A stretch of 64,000 nt of DNA. Origin: Polyangium sp. 15x6. GTDB lineage: Bacteria > Myxococcota_A > Polyangia > Polyangiales > Polyangiaceae. Each line of letters opens with the position of its first letter. Position 1 is the first letter of the stretch. The position numbers were made by a program, and so were the translations under genes. The notes under the pieces are model-generated. The model made no database searches, was not told the DNA's origin, and was given only the letters and a program-made list of their open reading frames with translations. Where the stretch lies: NCBI RefSeq assembly GCF_029960785.1, contig NZ_JASBQE010000019.1:62001-126000 (forward strand), given 5' to 3'. Shown here piece by piece: positions 48,501 through 56,004 of this stretch.

Positions 48501-51424
48501 ATGCTCGGCGGGGCGATGTCCTCGTCCTCGTCCGGTACGAGCGCAGGCACGATGGCGCCATGCGCGATTCGCTTCCAGGGAGCGCTGCTCCGCTCCCGGA
48601 AGAAGATGCCGAGGGATGCTTTTCGGTCGCCCTCCGGCGTGGCGATCACCTGCATCCTGCCCGTCTCTTGCGGGTGCAGCGCGGGCGGGTCGCCGAGGGA
48701 GAGGCCGATCTCCCAGCCTGCCGCCCCGAAGGTCTCGCGCGCCGCGGCGCAAGCGACCTCGACGAGCCCGCCCGTCGAGAGCCGCGACACCCCGGCGAGC
48801 CGCCGTGTGCCGACGCTGCGCAGGCTCGATTCGTCGAGGTCGAGCTGCCACGTGCGGACATCGGGCCGATCCGCGCGGGGATCGAGCACGTGGCCGAGGA
48901 GCGGGTGTCCATCGCCCGCGGCGCGCTCCGGGGAGATCCGGGTCGTCGTGCCAACCCAGTACCGTTGCCGCTGAAATGGATAGGTCGGCAGCGTGATACG
49001 CCGGTAAGGATGGGGCGCATCGACGCCCTCGAAATGCAGGTCCACGCCACGCACGTAGAGCGCCGCGAGCGCCTCCAGGAGCACCCGGATGGGCGGAGCG
49101 TCGAGACGCAACGAAGGGACGATCGGCATGGCCGCGTCCGGTGGCGTCCGGCGCCCCTCGTTTCCTGGACCGGGGCCCATCTCGAGGAAAGCCACGAACC
49201 CCTGGGACGCGAGCTTGCCGATCGCTTGTCTCGAATCGACCGCCTCGCGGACCTGGCGTTCCCAGTAGGCCCTCGTGCCGAGCGAGGTCGCGGAGAACGC
49301 GTCCCCGAGGCTCGGGATCAAGGTGCGCCGCGGGCTCGACAGCTTGATCTTCGCGATGGCGCGGGCGAGGGGCTCGATGTCGCGCCCGTCGCTGCACGCG
49401 AGCCGCGCGCGCGCCTCGGCGAGTACGAGGGCGTCTTCGAGCCCGAGCGCGCCCGAGGCCCACGCGGCGACGCATTCGCCGGTCCCCTCGCCGGTCACGG
49501 CCGCGCATTCGACGCCCCACGAGCGCCACAGCTCGACGAGGGCAACTTGCAGGACGAACAACGCGAGCTCCGCCTCCACGACGTCCTCCGTCGGGCGCGC
49601 ATTCGCGTCGTCCTGGAGGAGCCCGAGAACGCGCCGCCCGAGCTGCGCCTGCACGGCATCGTCCGCGCGATGCAGGGCCGCCCGGAGCGCGGGCGGCGTG
49701 GCGTCGAGCGGCCCGAGCGCGCCCCGCGCCTGGGTCGCGCGCCCCATCAATACGAAGCCGATCCGCTTGCGGGCGGAGACATTGTCGACGCGGGCATGTA
49801 CGTGCGTGCCCGGCGCGCCGTCGAGGTAATCGGAGAGCTGCGCCAGAACCTCGGCGTGCGTGGTGACCACGGCGGCGAAGCGATGTTCGAGGTGTGCCCG
49901 ACCCACGCCGAGGGTATGGCACGTGTCTCCGAGGGATTGCTCGGGACGCGCGGCGACGTGCCGGAGCATCTGCTTGACCTGGTCACGCAGAGCCTCGGCC
50001 GTCTTGGCCGAGAGGACGAAGAGGTGCGCGGGGCGCTCGGGTTTGTCCTGGGCGCGGGGCCCCTCCGGCGGCTCTTCGAGGACGATGTGCGCATTGGCGC
50101 CGCTGAGCCCCGTCGCGCTGACGCCGGCGAACCGCGGACGATCCCCTCGCTTCCAGGGGATCTCGGATACCGGAATGACGAACGCGTCGCGGTCGAGCGA
50201 AGCGTTCGTATTCAGCGATTCGAAATGGAGGTTGCGCGGGATCGTCTCGTGGTGCAGCACGAGGGCGGCCTTGATGAGCGAGGCCATGCCCGAGGCGGCC
50301 TCGGCGTGGCCGATGTAGGTCTTGACCGAGCCGAGCACGCAGCGCGATCCCTCGGCGCGCCCTGGCCCGAGCACTTCCTGGAGCGCTTCGAGCTCGATGG
50401 GATCGCCGAGCGGCGAGCCATTGCTGTGGACTTCGACGTACCCCACGCGCTCGGGCTTCACGCGCGCGTCTTCGAGCGCGGCGCGGAGGACGGCCGTCTG
50501 CGCCTGGAGATTCGGCGCCGTCAGGCTCGTCGCGCGGCCATTCTGGTTCATGGCCGTGCCGCGGACGAGCGCCCATATCCGGTCGGCGCTGCGCTGCGCG
50601 TCGGAGAGCCGCTCGAGAATGACGACGCCGACGCCCTCGGCCCGCACGTAGCCATTGGCGCGTGCGTCGAACGTACGACATCGCCCGTCGGGGGAGAGGA
50701 CCTGGAGCGAGGCGAGGATGTTCGTCGTATCCGGCGAGAGGAGGAGGTTCACGCCCCCGACGATCGCCATGTCGCATTCCCCGCGACGCAGGCTCCGGCT
50801 GGCCAGGTGCAATGCGACGAGGGACGAGGAGCAAGCGGTATCGACGACGGTGCACGGGCCCCGTAAACCGAGCGCGTAGGCAATTCGTCCCGCGGCGAAC
50901 GAGATTGCATTGCCGGTGGGCACGTGCGGCCGCGGCTCGGGCGCCGTCGCGCGCAGCAGCGCCACATAGTCCGGCGACCCGATGCCCACGAAAACGCCGA
51001 CCTTGCCGTCGGCGATCCGGTCGGGCCTCACGCCCGCGTCCTCGAGCGCCTCCCAGGTCACTTCGAGCAGCAGGCGATGCTGGGGGTCCATGTCCGTGGC
51101 TTCGCCGCGGCCGATCCCGAAGAACCCGGCGTCGAATTGCTCGACGTCGTCGAGCAGACCCGCCCACCGGGCAGACGGATGCGGCGTGCCCACGGTGCTC
51201 GACCATCGCTCGGCCGGGACCTCCGTGACGGCGTCGGTCCCCGCGTGGAGCAGCTGCCAGAGCGCGGCGGGGCTCTTTGCGCCGCCGGGGAATCGGCATG
51301 CCATCCCGACGATCGCCAGCGGCTCCGTCTTGGCTCGCTCCGCCGCCGCGAGCTTCGTCTCCATCTTTTCGAGCGCGAGCAGGGCGCGTTCGAGCGTGGA
51401 CCCTCCAGGTTGCCGCGTCGTCAC
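45494..51424 (-). CDS. PKS5: decayed terminal module with intact thioesterase (KS-AT remnant-DH remnant-KR remnant-ACP-TE)
   Basis: A 1976-residue protein on the minus strand from a GTG at 51424. The N-terminal docking helix (LERALLALEKM) resembles those of PKS2 and PKS4. KS: DTACSSS with Cys198, His333 in an altered motif (VEVHSNGSPLGDP for HGTGT), His373 (YIGHAEA). AT: GEGTGE for GHSxGE (Glu646, Gly647), GQGSQ also lost, and the segment holding the YAFH histidine is missing, so inactive. DH: the His and Pro of HxxxGxxxxP and the Asp of HPxxLDA are gone. KR: TGAHDPLG replaces the nucleotide loop and the catalytic Tyr is lost. ACP: GMNSI, with Ser1651 kept and Asp changed to Asn. TE: GYSFGS with Ser1791, Asp1818, His1946 intact. 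It probably receives the chain and releases it without adding a unit; alternatively it is a decaying gene, although the frame is fully open. Confidence 0.92.
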   Translation of the reverse strand: MTTRQPGGSTLERALLALEKMETKLAAAERAKTEPLAIVGMACRFPGGAKSPAALWQLLHAGTDAVTEVPAERWSSTVGTPHPSARWAGLLDDVEQFDAGFFGIGRGEATDMDPQHRLLLEVTWEALEDAGVRPDRIADGKVGVFVGIGSPDYVALLRATAPEPRPHVPTGNAISFAAGRIAYALGLRGPCTVVDTACSSSLVALHLASRSLRRGECDMAIVGGVNLLLSPDTTNILASLQVLSPDGRCRTFDARANGYVRAEGVGVVILERLSDAQRSADRIWALVRGTAMNQNGRATSLTAPNLQAQTAVLRAALEDARVKPERVGYVEVHSNGSPLGDPIELEALQEVLGPGRAEGSRCVLGSVKTYIGHAEAASGMASLIKAALVLHHETIPRNLHFESLNTNASLDRDAFVIPVSEIPWKRGDRPRFAGVSATGLSGANAHIVLEEPPEGPRAQDKPERPAHLFVLSAKTAEALRDQVKQMLRHVAARPEQSLGDTCHTLGVGRAHLEHRFAAVVTTHAEVLAQLSDYLDGAPGTHVHARVDNVSARKRIGFVLMGRATQARGALGPLDATPPALRAALHRADDAVQAQLGRRVLGLLQDDANARPTEDVVEAELALFVLQVALVELWRSWGVECAAVTGEGTGECVAAWASGALGLEDALVLAEARARLACSDGRDIEPLARAIAKIKLSSPRRTLIPSLGDAFSATSLGTRAYWERQVREAVDSRQAIGKLASQGFVAFLEMGPGPGNEGRRTPPDAAMPIVPSLRLDAPPIRVLLEALAALYVRGVDLHFEGVDAPHPYRRITLPTYPFQRQRYWVGTTTRISPERAAGDGHPLLGHVLDPRADRPDVRTWQLDLDESSLRSVGTRRLAGVSRLSTGGLVEVACAAARETFGAAGWEIGLSLGDPPALHPQETGRMQVIATPEGDRKASLGIFFRERSSAPWKRIAHGAIVPALVPDEDEDIAPPSMRPGRRQGVSTLLWERRLEAFGVDMDTFHIDQVWQRDAETLARVRLENPAAAMAFLRAVPAVASITHPATHGRSWMIESIEGASVRPASTERRFWLRLNWSANDGLSGRVSVELVGEDREVAAAARKIVLRAEDPATALRAAGKDPLQDAFIDLVWRETPPAIASPAAKRRWIVLADAGGVGRALAAHLEAAGDTVIVLPAADLEQRIDRLDLVLGFSGPFFGIVHLGSLDVASGVPTSPAMLEDALQKGPSAVLAIVDRVAAQAHVPRLWIVTRGAQVVENGSPAVAQAGSWGLGRVLSIERPDMWGGLIDLDPQPGEEDGLRLAQALSTMGVEDHVALRGGKRYVGRLARIPMPAPQSVQVRPDRTYVVTGAHDPLGAEATDFLIDRGAQSLLLLDAPPRDNEEREARERTARALATRGIAIAADEVDLADEGAVRQALSRARLPLGGVIHATAATDTALHRLTSRDAKAVLHSHYRQSSLALLSLHTLTASLPLDFFLVFSSASPFLGWEVLGADAVSADFADTLARLRRAEGLPATVIHLALPNEGRSSRTEHELSQLASGLQGMPPSLALQAAERMAASGLPVAMVAWVEWGLFEQSHPARMGRALLEGLGDPRSVTSGAATLKRRVAAAEPDQARRIVESAVRGEIAHVLGVSPADLPANDQDLSVLGMNSIMGVQVLSGIGSAFGVNLPVRVLLAHPTVEGLSRRVLGTLRSGHDDAAAGPLSRRGLLVELNREGANPPFFLAPPLTGSALAFQSLAQHFGADRPLYGFNAPGIDTDAPPCDRIEVLAARFVEAMRQAQPHGPYRLGGYSFGSLVAFEMARLLTDAGERIDALVLGDVPAPGPGGTGQLSLLSLGRLFDLPIDEPVFTKLSHEDQLTQMAAAMSEKLMLPTDVSESQRQLRVYRAHLHALTSYAPSISAVPVTLLRTEESARRLPMAGFSPGDTTFGWQSLCSRPVRVIDLPGDHINVIFVPAVAHLAEALRGVLREVDGSDRPA

Positions 51425-51524
51425 CCTGGTTGTTTACCTGGAACACTGGGCGGTTTGCAACCGTCGGCCCTCCTGGGTGTGGAAAAATCCACGTGCGCAG
51501 CCGAGCGCGTCCGCGGTCGAGGAG

Positions 51525-51554
51525 CATATAGGTCCGTTCATGCAACGCGACCAA
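51525..51554 (-). promoter_or_regulatory. Candidate promoter for PKS5
   Basis: On the minus strand TTGGTC (51554-51549), 18 bases, TATATG (51530-51525). The -10 matches four of six positions and the -35 three of six. The leader would be about 95 bases. The -35 falls on the left arm of the dyad at 51550-51578. Confidence 0.3.
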
Positions 51555-51582
51555 CACGAATGCCTCGATTGTGTTGGTTGCA
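51541..51582. promoter_or_regulatory. Operator-like inverted repeat between PKS5 and the PilZ gene
   Basis: Perfect 8-bp arms ACCAACAC (51550-51557) and GTGTTGGT (51571-51578) separated by 13 bases, nested in an outer pair TGCAAC (51541-51546) and GTTGCA (51577-51582). The position between divergent genes, overlapping a candidate -35, suggests a regulator binding site controlling both. Confidence 0.45.
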
Positions 51583-51631
51583 GCTGATCGCCTGTGTGGA
51601 CCGAAGATCCGCCCGTTCGGGAAGGTTCCTG

Positions 51632-51660
51632 TTGACGCAGCTTCGTGTTTGTCGGATATT
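51632..51660 (+). promoter_or_regulatory. Candidate promoter for the PilZ gene
   Basis: TTGACG (51632-51637), 17 bases, GATATT (51655-51660). The -35 matches five of six positions and the -10 four of six. Predicted start of transcription is near 51667, giving a leader of about 50 bases before ATG 51717, which has AAGGGG upstream. Confidence 0.45.
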
Positions 51661-51716
51661 TCGGGCTGTATAAAGAGCGTGTCTGCCACACGACGTTGCT
51701 GCGAAGGGGCATCCTC

Positions 51717-53138
51717 ATGGATACGCACAAGCACAGTCGAGCGCGCTTGGGTGAGCAATTCGGCGGCGACCACGGAGGCGGGCCCGTAATCGTCGAAGGG
51801 ACATCCTGCGGGCCGACGGGCGCCTCGGTCGCCGCGCTCCCCTCCCTCAGCTGTCGCGTACAATACGAGCAGCAGTCGTTCGTCGTTTCGGTATCGAACA
51901 TCAGCGAGCGCGGGATGTTCATCCCCGGGGGGAGCCCGCCCACCCTCGGCAGCATCGTCAACGTTCATCTCGTTTGTCCTGGTGGCGAGGACGTCGTCGC
52001 CGAGGGCGAGGTCCGCTCGCTCGGCGTCGATCCGCAAGTCATTCTCGGCACCACCGGCTTCGTCCTCCGATTCACGACGGTCTCGAGCGGCGCGTCGACG
52101 CTCCAGACGCTCGGAAAACGCCGAATCGAGCTCTTGCGGCGAGCGAATGACGGCGACGCGCAGCTCGTCCCGCTGCTCTTGCTGCCGGAGCTCTCGCTCG
52201 TCGCGATGCGGGACCGGATCAGCCGATATCCGCTTTCACCTTTGCTCGAATCGTTCATCCAGGAGTATCAGGCGGTCGGGATGCCCCACAGGAACAAATC
52301 CCTGTGGAAGTCGACGCGAATGGGGATGGACGTCGTGATGCTCCCCTCGGTGACCCCCGAGCTGAAGCCGCTGATCAACGACATCAAGACCCTGGGGGCC
52401 ATGGCGGACGTGCTGCTCGACGACCTGGCCGACGAGAAGCAGGATCGAGAGCGGCTCGAGAAAATGATCGCGCTGTTCGGCCGTCGCCTGACGGGGCAGG
52501 GGACGGCGCCCGTCCCCGTGGGCGATCCTTACCTCGAATTCGCCTCGTCCCTCTGGGAGCGAATGTGGGACATGATCGAGCGATTGCCGAGGTGTTCCGA
52601 GTTCGTTCGGGTGCTCCAGTACGACTGGCACCAGGTCATCAATTCGATGCGATACTCGCTGCTCGTCAATCAGATCCCGGCGCTGCAGAATGCGACCGAG
52701 CACGACGCCTACGTCCCTCACAACATGCACATGATGTGCAATGCGACGCTCGATCTGATGTGCTCGCCGACCGTGAACATGGCCGAGCTCGGCGCGATCC
52801 GGAAGGTCGCGCTCCTCGCGCAGGATCTCGGGCGCATCGGCAACATGGTCACCACGTGGGAGCGCGAGATCATGAGCCGCGATTTCACGAGCGGCGTCTT
52901 CGCGCACGCCGTGGACCAAGGCGTCCTGTCGGTCCGGGAGATCGAGAGCCAGCCGCCGCGTGCCCTCGCCAGCCAGCTCCGTCACTCCGGCGTCGAGACC
53001 AGGCTCTTGCTCACCTGGGAGCGCAAGCGGGCCGAGGTGCTCGGGCTGCGGAGCACGACCCGCGTCGACCTCGAAGCGTTCGCGGAGCTGCTCGACGAGA
53101 TGCTGGCGATTCAGCTCGCCTTGCGAGGAATCATCTAG
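51717..53138 (+). CDS. PilZ-domain protein with class I terpene-synthase-like helical domain
   Basis: 473 residues from ATG 51717, chosen because AAGGGG sits 8 bases upstream; the frame is open further to 51645. Residues about 42-125 look like a PilZ beta-barrel with the second half of the c-di-GMP motif, NISERG (61-66); the first Arg pair is not clear. Residues about 150-450 are helical and carry DDLAD (235-239) and, 141 residues later, NMVTTWERE (376-384), that is N-x3-T-x3-E. This pair, its spacing, and the following SRDF/GVLSVREIE segment fit bacterial class I terpene synthases (Asp-rich motif and NSE triad). The usual effector Arg upstream of the triad and the C-terminal RY are not visible, so catalysis is uncertain. 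The gene diverges from PKS5 and overlaps the convergent small helical gene by 8 bases. Confidence 0.6.
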   Translation: MDTHKHSRARLGEQFGGDHGGGPVIVEGTSCGPTGASVAALPSLSCRVQYEQQSFVVSVSNISERGMFIPGGSPPTLGSIVNVHLVCPGGEDVVAEGEVRSLGVDPQVILGTTGFVLRFTTVSSGASTLQTLGKRRIELLRRANDGDAQLVPLLLLPELSLVAMRDRISRYPLSPLLESFIQEYQAVGMPHRNKSLWKSTRMGMDVVMLPSVTPELKPLINDIKTLGAMADVLLDDLADEKQDRERLEKMIALFGRRLTGQGTAPVPVGDPYLEFASSLWERMWDMIERLPRCSEFVRVLQYDWHQVINSMRYSLLVNQIPALQNATEHDAYVPHNMHMMCNATLDLMCSPTVNMAELGAIRKVALLAQDLGRIGNMVTTWEREIMSRDFTSGVFAHAVDQGVLSVREIESQPPRALASQLRHSGVETRLLLTWERKRAEVLGLRSTTRVDLEAFAELLDEMLAIQLALRGII

Positions 53139-53583
53139 CCGAGAGCGGGTTCATGCTGCTCGCCGGGCTGCCTTTCACGGTGACGATTCGCGCGACCCAC
53201 GTCGCGAAGAACCTCGACAGCCAATCCATCGCGGCGTCCCGGATCTCGGGATCCACGTGCCTGCCCACGTCGTCGGCGATGAAAACCATCATGCCCACCG
53301 TGACGTGGACCATGGTGTCCACACGCTCGCCCGCGGCCACGAGCGAGGGAATGATGGATTCGAAATACACCGTCGCGATCACGGGCGGATCGCGGTCTTC
53401 CAGAGCCTCGGTAATCATCGCGATGTAGCCGTCGATGATCTGTGCCAGCGCGTCGTGATCGTAATCCGGTTGCGTGACCGGAAGGATCTCCCGAGAATTC
53501 TTGATTGCAGTCGCGAGGGATTTGATGTAGATTTCCCTACGGGACTGCAGGAGCGCCAGCAGCGTGGGGCCAAAGGCCAACAT
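53131..53583 (-). CDS. Small all-helical protein (paralogue of 39860-40288)
   Basis: 150 residues from ATG 53583. All-alpha by inspection. The core YFESIIPSLVAAGE, then a hydrophobic helix (VHVTVGMMVFIADD), then DAAMDWLSRFFATW matches the protein at 39860-40288 position by position, including Y-x-E, P-S, V and G-E. The remaining similarity is in hydrophobic pattern more than identity. The fold could be of the RsbR N-terminal (globin-like) sensor type, by layout only. Its 3' end overlaps the PilZ gene by 8 bases on the opposite strand. No ribosome site precedes the ATG, and a candidate promoter ends about 10 bases upstream, so the mRNA may be nearly leaderless. Confidence 0.7.
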   Translation of the reverse strand: MLAFGPTLLALLQSRREIYIKSLATAIKNSREILPVTQPDYDHDALAQIIDGYIAMITEALEDRDPPVIATVYFESIIPSLVAAGERVDTMVHVTVGMMVFIADDVGRHVDPEIRDAAMDWLSRFFATWVARIVTVKGSPASSMNPLSAR

Positions 53584-53591
53584 GGGGCCAG

Positions 53592-53619
53592 GGTATCGGT
53601 GTTAGCGCGCTCATGTCAA
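53592..53619 (-). promoter_or_regulatory. Candidate promoter of the small helical gene with overlapping direct repeat
   Basis: On the minus strand a perfect TTGACA (53619-53614), 16 bases, GATACC (53597-53592). Transcription would begin only a few bases before the ATG at 53583. The octamer GCGCTCAT occurs at 53607-53614 and again at 53621-53628, 14 bases apart, flanking the -35. Confidence 0.35.
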
Positions 53620-53630
53620 GGCGCTCATTT

Positions 53631-53651
53631 CGTCGTGTGTACGACACGACG
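53631..53651. promoter_or_regulatory. Operator-like perfect dyad
   Basis: CGTCGTGT, GTACG, ACACGACG: 8-bp perfect arms around 5 bases, just upstream of the direct repeats and candidate promoter at 53592-53628. The remaining bases up to 53826 show no supported gene. Confidence 0.4.
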
Positions 53652-53826
53652 CGAACTCCGTGACGCAGCCCAGGCGTGAGAACCGCGCACGTCGACCGAA
53701 TCGCGCCGCGCGCGAGTCCCTGCCAAACCGCACTCGGGCGGTGCGAATTGTAGGTTGTCGCCGTACACGCTTTCCCACACCTTCCGTTGCCGCCCCCCCT
53801 CCCTCGGTGCCACAACCACGCCCCCG

Positions 53827-54966
53827 ATGGCCCGCCCCCAGCTCCTCTCCATCCCCGAGCGCCTCGACGCCAACCCCCGCTTCACCGGCCGCGGCGTCGT
53901 CATCGCCCTCGTCGACAGCGGATTCTATCCGCACCCGGACCTCATGCGTCCGAAGCGCCGTATCAAGGCGTACGCCGACGCGACCCGCGACGAGGCCGTC
54001 GCCGACGACTTCTTCACGCCGCGCGCCGCGTCCTGGCACGGCACGATGACCGCCTGCACCGCCGCAGGAAACGGCTACGTCTCGGGGGGTCGCTACCGCG
54101 GGCTCGCCTCGGATGCCGAGGTCGTGCTCATCAAGGCGCTGAGCAGCGAAGGAAAGATCACGGGCAAGAACGTCGCCCATGCGATCCGCTTCCCGCTGCG
54201 TTACCCGCACCTCGGTATCCGCGTGCTCAACGTGTCGCTCGCCGCGCCGTCGAGTGATCCCGACCTCGCCGAGGTCGAGGCCGCCGTGGCCGAGGTCGTC
54301 GCCGCGGGGATCACGGTGTTCGCCGCCGCAGGCAACACACCCGGCCGGCCCTCGCGCCCGCCCGCGTCCGCGCCCGAGGCGATCACCGTGGGCGGGCTCG
54401 ACGACAAGGGCGAGCGCGAAGGCGACGCGTCGCTCTGGCCGTCGAGCTACGGCACGATCCGCGAGGGCCTCGACAAGCCGGACCTCGTCGCCCCCGCGAT
54501 CTGGGTACCCGCGCCGATGCTGCCAGGCACGCTCGTCGCGCGTGAAGCGGTCGCGCTCTTCCAGCTCCTCTCCGTGCTCGAAGAGCTCTCCGTGGAGCAG
54601 GGTTTTTCCGAGCAGAAGCAGCGCGCGGGCCACGAGGAGCGTAGCAGCGTGAACGGGCTCATCGACGCGGTGAGCGCGCGCATCAACCGGCAGAAGTACA
54701 TTGGCGTCGACTATCAGCACGTCGACGGGACGTCGTTCGCCGCGCCGATCGCCGCGAGCGTGGCGGCGCAGATGCTCGAAGCGAACCCGAGCCTCACGCC
54801 CGCGCAGATCCGCGAGGGCCTGCTCGCGACGGCCGCGCCCATGCCGCAATACCCGAAGATCCAGCAAGGCGCGGGTTTCATCCGGCCGCGTCAGGCCGTG
54901 ATGTGGGCGCAACAGAAGAAGCAGGACAAGTTCGTCGCCGTGGTGGAAGAAGGCGCGCTCGAGTAG
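53827..54966 (+). CDS. Subtilisin-like serine protease (S8), no signal peptide
   Basis: 379 residues from ATG 53827; the longer open frame from 53755 starts at TTG and adds no recognisable sequence. Catalytic triad: Asp30 (LVDSG), His71 (WHGT), Ser303 (DGTSFAAP), with oxyanion Asn170 (AAAGN). There is no leader or propeptide, so it is probably cytoplasmic. Between the Asn and the Ser is a long helical insertion (about 225-295) that classical subtilisins lack, possibly a regulatory or partner-binding element. It is convergent with the sulfate-binding gene at 54970, 3 bases away. Confidence 0.88.
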   Translation: MARPQLLSIPERLDANPRFTGRGVVIALVDSGFYPHPDLMRPKRRIKAYADATRDEAVADDFFTPRAASWHGTMTACTAAGNGYVSGGRYRGLASDAEVVLIKALSSEGKITGKNVAHAIRFPLRYPHLGIRVLNVSLAAPSSDPDLAEVEAAVAEVVAAGITVFAAAGNTPGRPSRPPASAPEAITVGGLDDKGEREGDASLWPSSYGTIREGLDKPDLVAPAIWVPAPMLPGTLVAREAVALFQLLSVLEELSVEQGFSEQKQRAGHEERSSVNGLIDAVSARINRQKYIGVDYQHVDGTSFAAPIAASVAAQMLEANPSLTPAQIREGLLATAAPMPQYPKIQQGAGFIRPRQAVMWAQQKKQDKFVAVVEEGALE

Positions 54967-54969
54967 CGC

Positions 54970-56001
54970 TCAAGGCGCCGCGTACACGCTCTCCCACGTG
55001 CGCGGAAAGACGCCGTCCTTGCCGAAGAGCTTCGGCACGACCTCGCTCCAGCCGCCGAGCGAATCGATCCGCACCGGGTCCTCCACCTCGGGGAAGACGG
55101 CGGCGTGCGCGGCGCGCACCTCGGGGTCGTCGCTGCGGAAGCCGTACGTCGCGAGCATGTGCTGGGCCTCGTTGGAGCTCAAATAATCGACGAAGGCCTC
55201 GGCCTCGGGCAAGAGGGCGTGCTTCTGGGCGTTCACGTCGACGACGGCCGCCATGACCTCGACGACCATCGTCGAGGAGGGGATCACCATGTCGTAGGTG
55301 CGGCCGGCGGCGCGGCCCGCGAAGACCTCGCTCTCGTAGGTGACGGCCACGTCGCCGACGCCCTTCTCGAAGGTGATGAGGCTCTCGCGCGCGCCCTTGT
55401 CCGCGATGGCCACGTTCTTCAAGACGCCGCGGAGATACCCCTCTGCGGCGCCCTCGTCGTTCGCGGCGACGCCCGCGTGGCCGCGGAGCGCCGAGGCCCA
55501 GAGCGCGCTGACGTTCCACATCGCGCCGCCGCTCGTCTTCGGGTTCGGCATGAGCACGTCGAGGCCGGGGCGCGCGAGGTCGGAAAAACCCGTGATGCCC
55601 TTGGGGTTGCCCGGACGAACCGCGAGGGCCACGACCGAGGTGGTGAAGGCGCCGCGCCGGCCGCGCTTGCGCCAGTCGTGCGTGATGAGCTTTTCCTTTT
55701 CCAGGCGCGTGACGTCCGGTGCGAGCGCGAGCACGACGACGTCGGCAGGGAAGCCGGACGCGACGGCGCGGGACTGCGCGCCACTCGCGAGGTACGAGGC
55801 GCGCACGCGGAGGCGCTTGCCCGTGCGGGCCTCGTGCTGCGCTTGGAAGGCCGGAAGGATGGCGCGTTCGAAGGCGTCACGCGACGCCGAGTACGCGGCG
55901 AGGACGAGCGTGACGTCCGCCTCGGGTTCGCGCCGCGCGCTCGTGCACGACGCGAGCCCGAGGAGGGACGAGAGCGCGAGGGCGAAGCGCGCCCAGCGCA
56001 T
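54970..56001 (-). CDS. Sulfate-type ABC transporter substrate-binding lipoprotein
   Basis: 343 residues. The signal peptide ends in a lipobox (LLGLASC). The mature protein matches the Sbp/CysP family: VLAAYSASRDAFERAILPAF, ADVVVLALAPDV, and the anion-binding MPNPKTSGGAMWN followed by VTYESEVFAG. These proteins bind sulfate or thiosulfate for import. No permease or ATPase gene is adjacent, so it must work with components encoded elsewhere or have another role. It begins 3 bases after the kelch lipoprotein stop on the same strand and is likely co-transcribed with it. Confidence 0.88.
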   Translation of the reverse strand: MRWARFALALSSLLGLASCTSARREPEADVTLVLAAYSASRDAFERAILPAFQAQHEARTGKRLRVRASYLASGAQSRAVASGFPADVVVLALAPDVTRLEKEKLITHDWRKRGRRGAFTTSVVALAVRPGNPKGITGFSDLARPGLDVLMPNPKTSGGAMWNVSALWASALRGHAGVAANDEGAAEGYLRGVLKNVAIADKGARESLITFEKGVGDVAVTYESEVFAGRAAGRTYDMVIPSSTMVVEVMAAVVDVNAQKHALLPEAEAFVDYLSSNEAQHMLATYGFRSDDPEVRAAHAAVFPEVEDPVRIDSLGGWSEVVPKLFGKDGVFPRTWESVYAAP

Positions 56002-56004
56002 CGA

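Noticed and set aside
53755-53826. Earlier TTG start for the cytoplasmic subtilase
   Set aside because: The added 24 residues have no signal-peptide character, and ATG 53827 begins at the normal start of the catalytic domain.
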